Below, piece by piece: positions 30,281 through 39,078 of a DNA stretch of 64,000 nucleotides. Position numbers and translations under genes: made by a program. Positions within the stretch are counted from its first letter, which is position 1; each line of letters begins with the position of its first letter. The notes beneath the pieces are model-generated. The model was not told the origin of the DNA. It ran no database searches and worked only from the letters and a program-made list of their open reading frames with translations. Source of the DNA: Dechloromonas sp. HYN0024 (GTDB lineage Bacteria; Pseudomonadota; Gammaproteobacteria; Burkholderiales; Rhodocyclaceae); contig NZ_CP031842.1 of the NCBI RefSeq assembly GCF_003441615.1, positions 2,240,001-2,304,000 on the forward strand. The letters run 5' to 3'.

Positions 30281-30297
30281 GCGAACGCAGGTTGCGA

Positions 30298-31044
30298 ATG
30301 CCTCAAACACACCCGTTAAATCAAGAAGTCACGCTGTCGGTCATCAAGACGGCATGCTCCAATTGTAACCTGCGCGAGCTATGCCTGCCGCTTGGCCTTA
30401 GCCTCGAGGAGCTGGAAAAGCTCGACGACATGGTGTCGACCCGGCGCCGGATCAAGCGCGGCGACCATCTCTACCGGGCCGGCGAGGCTTTCGACGCCAT
30501 CTACGCCATCCGCAGCGGCTTTTTCAAGACCGACGTGCTGCTCGAAGACGGCCGCGACCAGGTAACAGGGTTCCAGATGGCCGGCGAACTGCTCGGCCTT
30601 GACGGCATCAGCACCGAACACCACACCTGCAACGCCATTGCCCTGGAAGACAGCGAGATCTGCGCTATTCCCTTTTCGCGGCTCGAAGGACTGTCGCGGG
30701 AAATCCACACGTTGCAGCACCATTTCCACAAGGTCATGAGCCGCGAAATCGTCCGCGACCACGGCGTCATGATGCTGCTCGGCACAATGCGTGCTGAAGA
30801 GCGACTGGCCGCCTTTCTGCTCAACCTTTCACAACGCTTTACCGCACGCGGCTTCTCGCATGCCGAGTTCTACCTGCGCATGACGCGCGAGGAAATCGGC
30901 AGCTATCTCGGCCTCAAGCTGGAAACGGTGTCGCGCGCTTTCTCCCGCTTCCAGGAAGAAGGCCACATCGCCGTCCAGCAGAAACACATCCGGATTCTCA
31001 ACGTGAACGGGCTCAAGGCCCTGATGAATCACCGGGCGGTCTGA
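30298..31044 (+). CDS. fnr: Oxygen-sensing transcription regulator Fnr
   Basis: A 248-residue CRP/FNR-family regulator. From the ATG at 30298 the cluster ligands fall at Cys20, Cys23, Cys29 and Cys122, the same numbers as in E. coli FNR, which supports that start. The recognition helix reads LETVSRAFSRFQEEG with the E-x-x-S-R contacts for TTGAT. The 4Fe-4S cluster is lost in oxygen, stopping DNA binding. Confidence 0.97.
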   Translation: MPQTHPLNQEVTLSVIKTACSNCNLRELCLPLGLSLEELEKLDDMVSTRRRIKRGDHLYRAGEAFDAIYAIRSGFFKTDVLLEDGRDQVTGFQMAGELLGLDGISTEHHTCNAIALEDSEICAIPFSRLEGLSREIHTLQHHFHKVMSREIVRDHGVMMLLGTMRAEERLAAFLLNLSQRFTARGFSHAEFYLRMTREEIGSYLGLKLETVSRAFSRFQEEGHIAVQQKHIRILNVNGLKALMNHRAV

Positions 31045-31050
31045 GCAAGA

Positions 31051-31080
31051 CAAAAAATGGGGCACCCCGAAGGGTGCCCC
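31051..31080 (-). terminator. Intrinsic terminator of the porin gene
   Basis: A 9-pair stem GGGGCACCC/GGGTGCCCC with a four-base loop is followed on the minus strand by ATTTTTTG. It lies 87 bases past the porin stop and could also slow transcription from fnr. Confidence 0.85.
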
Positions 31081-31166
31081 AAACAGATGTAATGAAGACA
31101 TCTGACGCAAGATTCCTGCTCCCGGACGACTCACAATAACGCAAGGCGTCCGGGCAATTCGATTGC

Positions 31167-32267
31167 TTAGAACGAGTGCTTCATACCCATCGCCAGGCCG
31201 TTGACGCCAACGCCCGCGACGATATTGTTACCAATGGAGTAACCTGCAGCGCTGTCGTTCTTGATATGCGCGTAGTCAGCGTACAGTTCAGTGCGCTTGG
31301 ACAGGGCGTAGCGTGCGCCGACGCCGATTTTCCATGCATCGGCGTTGGACACGGTCTTGTCCTTGACCTGACCGAACGAACCCAGCACGGAGAACTTGCC
31401 GAGCGGCACCGTGGCGCCGACGAACCAGTTGCGGCGATCATATCTCTGACCAGCAGGAACGCCCAGGAGAGGACCCACTGCGTTGCCGCCGATGAACGAG
31501 TTTACATCACCCTTGATGACGTCGTAGACGCCGCTGACCTTCACTGCGCCAAAGTCGTATGAAGCGCCAGTGGTTGCAACATAGAGGCGGTCTTTGTCAT
31601 AACCAACAGCACGTGTGGTTTCGTAGTCAAGATCGATGCTCAGCGGGCCATTCGCATAAATCAGGTTGGCGGACAACAAGCGGTCGTCACCGTTATTGCC
31701 GCGGGTAGGCGCGGTCATCGGCGAGTGGACGGTGTTCAGGCTGCCTTCGGCGCCCTGCGTATTGGTGGCTGTAGCAAGGATCACCGTGAAGCCGGCAAAG
31801 GCAGGCGAGATGTAGGCCAGCGCATTAGCCGCGCGGTCGTACTGAGTGGTCATCGACGTCAGGCTGCCGATCGAGTAGTTGCCGAACGGATTGTACTTGC
31901 CGTAGATGCCGTAACGAATACCATCCAGGTAGCCGGCGACTACCGTACCGAATCCGCCGGTCAGGCCAACGTACTGGTGGCCTGCCGTCGACAGACCGGT
32001 GCTGGTGTCCGGGCTGATGCGATATTGCAGGTCGAACAGGGCTTTCGTGCCATTACCCAAATCCTCGACACCCTTGAAACCGATGTAGCTCAGAGAAGAA
32101 GAGCTCTGCAGGCTGTACTGCGACTGGCCGTTGGCAACCGTGCCGTTATGCCCCTGGCGGAACATGGCACCCATATCGACGTTACCGTAGATCGTGACAT
32201 TGGTTTGTGCGAATACCGCACCGGAAGTGGCCGCCGCAATGGCCAGCGCGATTAGTTTTTTCTGCAT
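31167..32267 (-). CDS. Gram-negative porin
   Basis: A 366-residue trimeric-porin family protein of the betaproteobacterial Omp32/PorB type. A signal peptide (MQKKLIALAIAAATSGAVFA) is followed by QTNVTIYGNVDMG, the usual porin opening, and strands ending in the C-terminal aromatic MGMKHSF. The ATG at 32267 is chosen because GAGGAG precedes it; a TTG five codons upstream is part of that ribosome binding site. It likely forms a general, mildly anion-selective channel. Confidence 0.93.
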   Translation of the reverse strand: MQKKLIALAIAAATSGAVFAQTNVTIYGNVDMGAMFRQGHNGTVANGQSQYSLQSSSSLSYIGFKGVEDLGNGTKALFDLQYRISPDTSTGLSTAGHQYVGLTGGFGTVVAGYLDGIRYGIYGKYNPFGNYSIGSLTSMTTQYDRAANALAYISPAFAGFTVILATATNTQGAEGSLNTVHSPMTAPTRGNNGDDRLLSANLIYANGPLSIDLDYETTRAVGYDKDRLYVATTGASYDFGAVKVSGVYDVIKGDVNSFIGGNAVGPLLGVPAGQRYDRRNWFVGATVPLGKFSVLGSFGQVKDKTVSNADAWKIGVGARYALSKRTELYADYAHIKNDSAAGYSIGNNIVAGVGVNGLAMGMKHSF

Positions 32268-32556
32268 TGAATTGCTCCTCAATCATTTTGTGTAGATAAA
32301 TCTGGACGCGTATCCGCCCCATACGAAGCACCCCTCCCTCATCCCTGAGAAAAGTGTTCAGCGGTATTCCATTGCGAAGCCCGTGCCAGCCTTCAAAAAC
32401 CCGCCTCCATTCCCTGAAAACCCTTGGCTCATCAGGACTTACGTTCTTTTTCCCCTTGGCGGCGAAGATCGAAAAGTACTTTCGGCACGCTCAGTTTCTG
32501 GACAACTGCTGCATTACTGAGCACTCCATAAACAGTATTCATCGTTTCATCAGACG
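32268..32556. other. Intergenic region upstream of the porin
   Basis: About 290 bases between the porin start and the terminator of the upstream receptor gene. It should hold the porin promoter, but I cannot fix clear -35/-10 boxes. A 90-codon frame on the plus strand crosses the terminator and has no family features, so it is not called. Confidence 0.4.
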
Positions 32557-32583
32557 CAAAAAAGCCCGGCCGGGGCCGGGCTT
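32557..32583 (-). terminator. Intrinsic terminator of the PqqU-like receptor gene
   Basis: On the minus strand AAGCCCGG...CCGGGCTT is followed by a run of six T. It lies 21 bases past the receptor stop. Confidence 0.88.
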
Positions 32584-32603
32584 GAGCGGGGGAATGGAGG
32601 TGC

Positions 32604-34718
32604 TCAAAAGGTATATCGGGCGCTGACACCAGCCAGCCAGGTACGACCCGGTGCCGCCTCGTAGAATCGGTTGTTGCCGTCGCCGACGATGACCGAGCCA
32701 ACGTACTGGCGATCGAAAATATTGTCGAAACGAACGAAGGTTCTCAGGTTCAGTTGGCCGTATTGGCGATCGACGCCGAAACGTAGATTGGCGATGGCGT
32801 AGGCCGGAGCGGCCTGCTTGGCATTAGTGTCCTCGACATAGACCTTGCTGCGTGCAATGCCCTCGACAGCCGCATGGAAGCCACTGGCCGGATGCTTCCA
32901 GGCCAGTTCGCCGAACAGGCTCTGGGCAGCGACCCCGGGCAGGCGGTTGCCGGCGGCAATGACCCCGGAGGATGAGGAGAAAGTCTGGTCGTAACGCGCA
33001 TCGAGCAGGGTATAGGCGAGACGGCTGGTGAAATTGCCTGCCCAACGACTATCAACCGCCGCTTCAATGCCGCGGCGCATCGTCTGGCCGGCATTGCGAT
33101 AGATGGTGCGACCGCCGACGCTGGAATCAACCACCAGTTCATCCGCCGTCTCGATCTGGAAGACAGCCACGTCAACCCGGCTATCGCTACCGACAAAGGC
33201 CTTCAGGCCGGTTTCGTAATGGGTGCTGGTCGACGGTTTGAGGGTATAGCTGAAGGTTCCGCCGACACCGGAATAGAACAGCTCATTGAAGGTCGGCGCC
33301 TCGAAACCCTGCGCCGCACTGGCGTAGAGATTGACCGTCGGGGTCAGGCGGAACATCGCTGCAACGGTCGGCGTCGTCTTGTCGTAGCTGACACTACCGC
33401 CATCGTTTCCATTGCTCAGATAGGCATCATCCACATTGAAGGAGAGCTTGCTATGCCGAACGCCACCACTGAATGTCCAGCGCTCACCCTGCCACTCGGC
33501 CTGGGCGTACTGATCGAAGCTGTTGACGCGGTCCCGCTCGTTGCGGCGCAGCGTGCCGATGACGCCACAACTCAGGTTAACCCCACACACCGTACCGCTG
33601 CCAACGTAATTGTTATAGCCACGCCGATCGTCGCTCGATTGCTCGTACTCGACGCCAACCGTCGTCGTCAGCTTGCCGCCGGCCAATTGAAAGCGGCCGA
33701 CCCAGCGGGCCGACGTACCGGCAAAATCGCGGTCGAAATCGATAACGCCCCCCGATTGCTTGACCGATGATGTTTGCGTCGACTTCGGAATTGACTGGAA
33801 CTGAATGGTTGAGCGCTGCCCGGCGTAGGCTGACAGCACCATTGAGTGGTCACCAAAGCGATGCTCATAGGTCAGCCCACTCTGCATGTGATCGATGCTC
33901 TTGCGGGTGTTGTAGTCCAGGGTCGGCTGTGAAACGCTGCGCGGATTAGCCAGGTAACCAGCCCAGCTCTGGCCCTGCGGGTCGTCCGCATCCTGCTTGA
34001 AGGTGTTGGCGACGAAGGTCAGCTTGCCATCCTGGCTCGGCTTGTACGTCAGCTTGACCATGGTCTGGTCACGTTCGGCCTTACTGTGGTCACGATATCC
34101 ATCGGTGGCAAAATGCGAGGCATCGATCACGTAGCCGAGACCGCCGACTTCGCCCTGAGCGCTGACATCGGTCTTCCAGGTGTTGTTGCTGCCAGCCACG
34201 AAGCCGCCCTCAACGCTCGGTGCGCCCTTGCCATCGGGCGTAAACATCTGGATGACGCCGCCAGCATGGTTCCCATACACCACCGCCATCGGCCCACGCA
34301 GGACCTCAATGCGCGCGGCGCGATCAAGATTGAAGGTGGCCGCCTGACCCTGACCATCCGGCATCGAGGCCGGAATGCCGTCGGCCATCAGGCGGATGCC
34401 ACGTACACCAAAAGCCGAACGGGCGCCGAAGCCACGCGACGAAATTTGCAGATCCTGCGCGTAGTTCTGGCGGTTCTGTACCGTTATGCCCGGCACTGCG
34501 ACCAGCGCTTCAGAGGCATTGACCCGCGCCTGATCGGCCCCAAGGCGCGCGGCATCGACGACATCCACCGCCGCCGGCAAATCAAACGAATTGTGCTCAA
34601 CCCGGCTACCGCTGACCACGACCGAATCGAGCGTCAGCGCCGCCGGTTCTGCAGCAACAGCCAGGCAGGGAAAGGTAGCAGCCAGAATGACAGCAAGGCG
34701 CTTGGGGGTATGTCTCAT
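32604..34718 (-). CDS. pqqU: TonB-dependent outer-membrane receptor, PqqU (YncD)-like
   Basis: A 704-residue TonB-dependent receptor with signal peptide (cleavage near AVAA), plug and 22-strand barrel ending in aromatic F. By memory comparison it is strikingly close to E. coli YncD, now named PqqU, the PQQ importer: VQNRQNYAQDLQ, GFGARSAFGVRGIRLMADG, MPDGQGQ, QFQSIP, LRRNERDR, ELVVDSSVGGRT and FDRQYVGSVIV are shared or nearly so. This suggests uptake of the PQQ cofactor used by the dehydrogenase 10 kb away. The ATG at 34718 opens the signal peptide. Confidence 0.85.
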   Translation of the reverse strand: MRHTPKRLAVILAATFPCLAVAAEPAALTLDSVVVSGSRVEHNSFDLPAAVDVVDAARLGADQARVNASEALVAVPGITVQNRQNYAQDLQISSRGFGARSAFGVRGIRLMADGIPASMPDGQGQAATFNLDRAARIEVLRGPMAVVYGNHAGGVIQMFTPDGKGAPSVEGGFVAGSNNTWKTDVSAQGEVGGLGYVIDASHFATDGYRDHSKAERDQTMVKLTYKPSQDGKLTFVANTFKQDADDPQGQSWAGYLANPRSVSQPTLDYNTRKSIDHMQSGLTYEHRFGDHSMVLSAYAGQRSTIQFQSIPKSTQTSSVKQSGGVIDFDRDFAGTSARWVGRFQLAGGKLTTTVGVEYEQSSDDRRGYNNYVGSGTVCGVNLSCGVIGTLRRNERDRVNSFDQYAQAEWQGERWTFSGGVRHSKLSFNVDDAYLSNGNDGGSVSYDKTTPTVAAMFRLTPTVNLYASAAQGFEAPTFNELFYSGVGGTFSYTLKPSTSTHYETGLKAFVGSDSRVDVAVFQIETADELVVDSSVGGRTIYRNAGQTMRRGIEAAVDSRWAGNFTSRLAYTLLDARYDQTFSSSSGVIAAGNRLPGVAAQSLFGELAWKHPASGFHAAVEGIARSKVYVEDTNAKQAAPAYAIANLRFGVDRQYGQLNLRTFVRFDNIFDRQYVGSVIVGDGNNRFYEAAPGRTWLAGVSARYTF

Positions 34719-34850
34719 GATATTGTCTTTTTCCGATTGATGCGAGAGTCTGGTTGTCGCCAAATGTTCTGGTCGACCATCACCGCCGACCTCAATCTGA
34801 TTATCGGCACAAGACGATTCAACCACCACGATGGTTTCGCCAGAATGCCC

Positions 34851-34867
34851 TCATGAAAATCATGAGA
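34851..34867. promoter_or_regulatory. Palindrome CTCATGAAAATCATGAG
   Basis: A perfect 7-base inverted repeat with a 3-base centre lies in the divergent region between the PqqU-like receptor (133 bases away) and the FKBP gene. Its size fits a dimeric repressor site. No regulator is known. No cobalamin riboswitch motifs are present in this 263-base interval. Confidence 0.4.
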
Positions 34868-34981
34868 TGGCCCAACCTCCATCCAGGCCGACTTTCTGCC
34901 GCCCACCGATTGCCACCGGCGCAACTTCCCGCTAACGTGCGACCTCAATCTCTTTCAACCACCGCAACGAAGGCCCCTCCC

Positions 34982-35389
34982 ATGCAGAAACTCTCCGTCG
35001 CCAGCGCCGCCCTCCTCTTCGCGCTCTCCTGTCAGGCCACTGCAGCCGAACCAAAGGAAGAAATGACCGCTTCCGGTATCGGCATCACCATGCTCAAGGA
35101 AGGCAACGGTGCCAGCCCGAAAGCCAGCGACACGGTCAAGGTGCACTATCGCGGCACGCTGACCACCGGTCAGGAATTCGACAGTTCCTACCGGCGCAAC
35201 GAACCCGCCACTTTCCCGCTCAACCGCGTGATTCCTTGCTGGACCGAAGGCGTTCAGAAGATCAAGGTGGGCGGCAAGGCCAAACTGGTCTGCCCGTCCA
35301 ACCTGGCGTACGGCGCGCGCGGCGTGCCGGGGATTCCACCCAACTCAACGCTGATTTTCGAAGTCGAATTGCTCGACATCGCCAAGTAA
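34982..35389 (+). CDS. Periplasmic FKBP-type peptidyl-prolyl isomerase
   Basis: A 135-residue protein with signal peptide (MQKLSVASAALLFALSCQATAAE) and one FKBP domain. Family motifs are VKVHYRGTLTTGQEFDSSY, a WTEGVQKIKVGGKAKL stretch and YGARGVPGIPPNSTLIFEVELL. It catalyses cis-trans isomerisation of proline bonds in periplasmic proteins. The hydrophobic active-site pocket appears complete, though the usual VIPGW is VIPCW. The Cys at position 20 lacks a lipobox. Confidence 0.93.
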   Translation: MQKLSVASAALLFALSCQATAAEPKEEMTASGIGITMLKEGNGASPKASDTVKVHYRGTLTTGQEFDSSYRRNEPATFPLNRVIPCWTEGVQKIKVGGKAKLVCPSNLAYGARGVPGIPPNSTLIFEVELLDIAK

Positions 35390-35417
35390 AAAACAGCCGG
35401 CGCCAGCCGGCTTTTTT
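35388..35417. terminator. Bidirectional terminator between FKBP and DsbA-like genes
   Basis: AGCCGGC/GCCGGCT stem with a GCCA loop, A6 on one side and T6 on the other. It serves both converging genes; the DsbA-like stop lies at its right edge. Confidence 0.88.
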
Positions 35418-36066
35418 ACGTCCGGTTGCCGGCCAGCGACTGGAGAATTGCTGCCGCCAGAACGGATGGATCTTCGGCACCCACAATGACATGCCGGCCA
35501 TCGACGATGAAGGTCGGCACCATTGAAATGCCCATGGCGCGGAACTGGCGTTCCATGGCGCGAACCAGGTCAGTATCCTGGCCGGAAGCCAGATAATTCT
35601 CGACCTCGCGTTCGGGGTAGCCACATTCGACGGCCACCCTGACCAGCAAGGCCACATCGCCGACATGTTCGCCCCGCTGGAATTGGCCGACAAACAGCCG
35701 TTCGACCAGAGGGGCTGCATCGCCCCTCTGCTGCGCCCAGTGAATCAGGCGATGGGCCTGCAGGGTATTGGCGCGGATGCCGATTTTTTCGAAGGCATAG
35801 TCGATACCCCAGGAGCGGCCAGCCGCACGCACCCGCTCGAAGAGTGCCTCGACCAGCGCCGGCCCGCCAAATTTCCTTTCCAGAAACGGCCGGTAGGGCT
35901 CCCCCTCGGGCGGCGTATCGGGATTCAGGAAAAACGGTCGCCAGCGTTTCTCGCAGGCAAAATCGGGAATTGCCCGGGTCACCTCGGCGATAGCCGCATC
36001 AAGGCGGCGCAGGCCGATGAAACACCATGGGCAGACGAGATCGGAAACGATATCTATGGAGGTCAT
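35416..36066 (-). CDS. DsbA-family oxidoreductase (FrnE-like)
   Basis: A 216-residue thioredoxin-fold protein with redox motif C12-P-W-C15 (DLVCPWCFIG) and a large helical insertion, as in FrnE/2-hydroxychromene isomerase-like DsbA proteins. There is no signal peptide, so it is cytoplasmic. The ending IDGRHVIVGAED corresponds to the cis-Pro-containing half (MVPTFIVDG). Its substrate is unknown; family members act in thiol stress. Confidence 0.9.
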   Translation of the reverse strand: MTSIDIVSDLVCPWCFIGLRRLDAAIAEVTRAIPDFACEKRWRPFFLNPDTPPEGEPYRPFLERKFGGPALVEALFERVRAAGRSWGIDYAFEKIGIRANTLQAHRLIHWAQQRGDAAPLVERLFVGQFQRGEHVGDVALLVRVAVECGYPEREVENYLASGQDTDLVRAMERQFRAMGISMVPTFIVDGRHVIVGAEDPSVLAAAILQSLAGNRT

Positions 36067-36109
36067 GGCGGCATCATACCGTTCACCATCGGGCTAGGTC
36101 TGGAAAGCC

Positions 36110-37024
36110 TCAGTCGATACTCTCAGCGCATTCGGCCACCCAGCCAAGCGCCTTGATGCAGGCACGGGCCATGGCTGGCAACAGCGCATCATGGCCGGCA
36201 CTGACCACCGGCACCAGGGTCGTTTCCGGCCAGGACCGGTGTAGCGCTTCGGCTGCCATCGGCGGACAAACCGGATCGGCCAGCCCCTGAACAATCACTG
36301 CCGGCAGGTGGCGAATGCGCTCGATGCCGGCCAGCAACTGGCCCGGCATCAGGAAGCAGTCACGCGTCAGGTAATGCATCTGGATGCGTGCCCGGGCCAT
36401 TTGCATGGCATCGGGAGGTGCAACCAGCGGCTCCTTGCCGATCAGCTTGCGCTGGTAGTTGAGCCAGACGCGGGCAGCCAATTCGGCGGTTTCAGGATGA
36501 TCACCAAGAATGCGCCGGGCAAAGGCGGCCAGTGGATCGCCCTGCTCAAGACGTGGCAACAGGCTAGCCAGACCGCTGCCATAAGCACTGATTTCATCGT
36601 GCGACCCAAGAAAGATGCCATGCATGACCAAGCCCTGCACAGTTTCCGGATAAATCTGGGCATAGGTCAGGGCCAGCAGGCTACCCCACGAGCCGCCAAA
36701 AACAATCCAGCTGGAAATACCCAGTGCCTGACGCACGTAATCGAGATCGGCCACAAGATCGGGGGTCGTGTTCGCCTCCAGCTCGCCACTGGGCAGGCTG
36801 CGCCCAGCCCCGCGCTGATCGATCATGACCACGCGATAGATGCCGGGGTCGAACAGCCGCCGGTGCTCAGCCAGACAACCGCCGCCCGGCCCGCCGTGCA
36901 GAAAAAGAACCGGCACACCGTCGACCGGGCCACACTCCTCGACATACAGGATGTGCCCGTCGCCAACCGCCATCTGCCGGACACAGCGTGGCCGACAGGC
37001 CGGGAACAAGGGATCCGCGGACAC
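36110..37024 (-). CDS. pip: Proline iminopeptidase
   Basis: A 304-residue alpha/beta hydrolase of the S33 peptidase family that removes N-terminal proline. The oxyanion motif is HGGPGGG, the nucleophile is Ser112 in GGSWGS, and late Asp (GLADPVCPP) and His (SAGHD) complete the triad. Translation starts at a GTG directly abutting the stop of the response regulator gene (TGAGTG). It is the last gene of a seven-gene operon; its link to alcohol oxidation or metal sensing is not obvious. Confidence 0.92.
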   Translation of the reverse strand: MSADPLFPACRPRCVRQMAVGDGHILYVEECGPVDGVPVLFLHGGPGGGCLAEHRRLFDPGIYRVVMIDQRGAGRSLPSGELEANTTPDLVADLDYVRQALGISSWIVFGGSWGSLLALTYAQIYPETVQGLVMHGIFLGSHDEISAYGSGLASLLPRLEQGDPLAAFARRILGDHPETAELAARVWLNYQRKLIGKEPLVAPPDAMQMARARIQMHYLTRDCFLMPGQLLAGIERIRHLPAVIVQGLADPVCPPMAAEALHRSWPETTLVPVVSAGHDALLPAMARACIKALGWVAECAESID

Positions 37025-37672
37025 TCAGGCCTCAATCAGTCCGTTGCGCACGGCAACCAGCGTCAGTTCGGCGGCGTTCTGGACATTAAGTTTCTGCTTG
37101 ATGTGGTAAAGATGGGTGCCGACAGTGCTCGGACTCAGGCAGAAATCATCGGCCACATCGTTAACCGAACGACCCTCGGCCAGTTTCATAAAAACAGCGA
37201 GTTCCTTTTCGGTCAACGACTCAACCGGGCTGGCCGAGCCGGAAAGCTGGGCCAGTGCGACCGACTGAGCCAACTCGGGATCAAGATAGCGACGATCGCT
37301 CGCCACCTGGGCAACAGCCCGCAGAAACTCGTCCGGCGCCGCCCGCTTGCACAGGTAGCCGCGGGCCCCGAGGCGAAGCGCGCGCACAGGCACGATATCG
37401 TCGTGGTGCGCCGAAAGCATCAGGACTCTGGCTCTGGCGTCCCAGGCCAGCAGCCGCTCCAGCGCCGCCAGACCGCCAATGCCGGGCATTGAGACATCCA
37501 TGACGACAACGTCAGGCGTCGTTTCGGCATATAGCCGTACCGCATTTTCACCGTTCTCGGCCTCACCGACCACACAGCCACCAGCGCCTTCGAGCAGACA
37601 ACGAAAGCCAAGGCGCACCATCGCATGGTCGTCGGCGAGCAGGATGCGCTTGCCTTGCAGCGTGTTGTTCAT
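37025..37672 (-). CDS. LuxR/NarL-family response regulator
   Basis: A 215-residue regulator with a receiver domain (phosphoacceptor Asp59 in VVVMDVSMPG, DDH acidic pocket) and a C-terminal GerE-type helix-turn-helix (LTEKELAVFMKLAEGRSVNDVADDFCLSPSTVGTHLYHIKQKL). The start overlaps the kinase stop by ATGA. It pairs with the upstream kinase. In Pseudomonas the lanthanide response of alcohol dehydrogenases uses a kinase/LuxR-type regulator pair (PedS2/PedR2), so a comparable sensing role is plausible here. Confidence 0.92.
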   Translation of the reverse strand: MNNTLQGKRILLADDHAMVRLGFRCLLEGAGGCVVGEAENGENAVRLYAETTPDVVVMDVSMPGIGGLAALERLLAWDARARVLMLSAHHDDIVPVRALRLGARGYLCKRAAPDEFLRAVAQVASDRRYLDPELAQSVALAQLSGSASPVESLTEKELAVFMKLAEGRSVNDVADDFCLSPSTVGTHLYHIKQKLNVQNAAELTLVAVRNGLIEA

Positions 37673-39078
37673 GCGAATTCCTCCGGGGAGTGTTGGGGCA
37701 ACGAATCCGGCAGGCGGGCGACCAGACCGAAGCCGCCCCCATCCGGTTGTTCGAACTGAAGATGGCCGCCCAGCAGGGCGATACGCTCGCCCATACCGGC
37801 CAGACCAAGGCCACATCCAGCCTGGACAGAAGGCTGGCCGGAACGTCCACGGCCGTTGTCGACCAGGGTCAGCTGCAGCCAGCCCGCATCGCGCCTGATA
37901 GCCAGATCGACCTGCGAAGCGTCAGCGTGGCGGATGATGTTGGTCAAGCCTTCCTGAACGATGCGGACAACGGTAAGTGCCAGATCATCGGCCACCGGTA
38001 GCGCCCCCAAGACCAGATGACTGTTCAGCCTGATCTCCGGATGCTGCTTTTGCCAGCTGGCGAGCAGGCGTTCGAGCGTCGTCACCACCCCGTTACCGGC
38101 GACCGGGCGCAGACGTTGGAGAATATTGCGCACGCCATCCTGCATTTCCCCGGTCACAGCAACGATGCCTTGGGCCGGAATATGCAAGGCTGGTGCGTCT
38201 GACGTGCGCTGGACAATGGCGCCAGCCAGGGCGCGGACTGCCGTAATGCCCTGAGCCAGTTCGTCATGCAGTTCGCGGGCAATGATCCGCCGCTCGTCCT
38301 CCAGGCCGGCCTGCATGCGACGGTCCACTTCGCGGGCACTTTCGAGACGGACATTCTCGTCGACCGCCTCACCCAGCCGGTCAGCCATGCCGTTGAAGGC
38401 GCGTGAGATGCGGCCGAGTTCAGGTGTCGGAAAGACGGGAAGGCGGGTATCGAAACGACCGCGCCCGGTGCGATCGAGGGCGCGCATGATCTGGGCAAGT
38501 GGATGCAGGGCCCGCCCCAGCGCACTGCGCGTCGCGACAAAAATGAGACCGAGCAAGGCGAGCGCCCAACCAGCCATGGCCAGGAGATCGTCCCAGGCGT
38601 CGATCACGGCACGCGAATCATCGGGATGCAAGATCAGGGTGTAGCCTTGAATGGCGATGGTGCGGGGCGGCAGTTCACTGGCCAGCATTCCGGCGAACCA
38701 TTCCGGTACGGTACGCCCGGCCTTGTAGGTCGGCCCCGGCGAGCGGTAGATGGTGTCACCGGCGACCGTGCGGACCTCCATCGCATTGGCGCGCACCCGG
38801 CCGATGGCGCGGGCCACACCAACCAGCCGTTCGCCGCGCTGCGCAGCTGGCACATCGTGCATCTCGCCAAGCACCGCATGCAACCACTGCTCCGACACCC
38901 GGCTCGCCGCCTCGACTTCTTCGTGAATCGAACTGCGCGTGCCGTGCAGCCACAGACCAGCCAGAACGATCAGCAGGCTGGCGGCCAGCGCCGTCAGGAC
39001 CAGGCCGACCCGGGTGTGCAGACTCAGGGGGGCGGGCCGGCGATTAGTCGAGGAAAGCGGCCAGACAGGCATGGTCAT
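37669..39078 (-). CDS. NarX/UhpB-type sensor histidine kinase
   Basis: A 469-residue membrane kinase: TM1 (about 22-45), a periplasmic domain of about 110 residues, TM2 (about 163-185), HAMP, then HisKA_3 with His271 in ELHDELAQGI and a C-terminal ATPase domain (NIIRHADASQVDL, GLGLAGMGERIALLGG). It is coupled by ATGA to both the receptor gene before it and the regulator gene after it, so the TonB receptor and the sensor are made together. The ligand may be a periplasmic metal, alcohol or cofactor; this is inference. Confidence 0.92.
   Translation of the reverse strand: MTMPVWPLSSTNRRPAPLSLHTRVGLVLTALAASLLIVLAGLWLHGTRSSIHEEVEAASRVSEQWLHAVLGEMHDVPAAQRGERLVGVARAIGRVRANAMEVRTVAGDTIYRSPGPTYKAGRTVPEWFAGMLASELPPRTIAIQGYTLILHPDDSRAVIDAWDDLLAMAGWALALLGLIFVATRSALGRALHPLAQIMRALDRTGRGRFDTRLPVFPTPELGRISRAFNGMADRLGEAVDENVRLESAREVDRRMQAGLEDERRIIARELHDELAQGITAVRALAGAIVQRTSDAPALHIPAQGIVAVTGEMQDGVRNILQRLRPVAGNGVVTTLERLLASWQKQHPEIRLNSHLVLGALPVADDLALTVVRIVQEGLTNIIRHADASQVDLAIRRDAGWLQLTLVDNGRGRSGQPSVQAGCGLGLAGMGERIALLGGHLQFEQPDGGGFGLVARLPDSLPQHSPEEFA

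Noticed and set aside
32354..32626. 90-codon plus-strand frame upstream of the porin
   Set aside because: It runs through the receptor's terminator and into the antisense of the receptor end; no family features.
34719..34981. Cobalamin riboswitch upstream of the TonB receptor
   Set aside because: No B12-box or conserved core motifs on the minus strand; the receptor matches PqqU instead.
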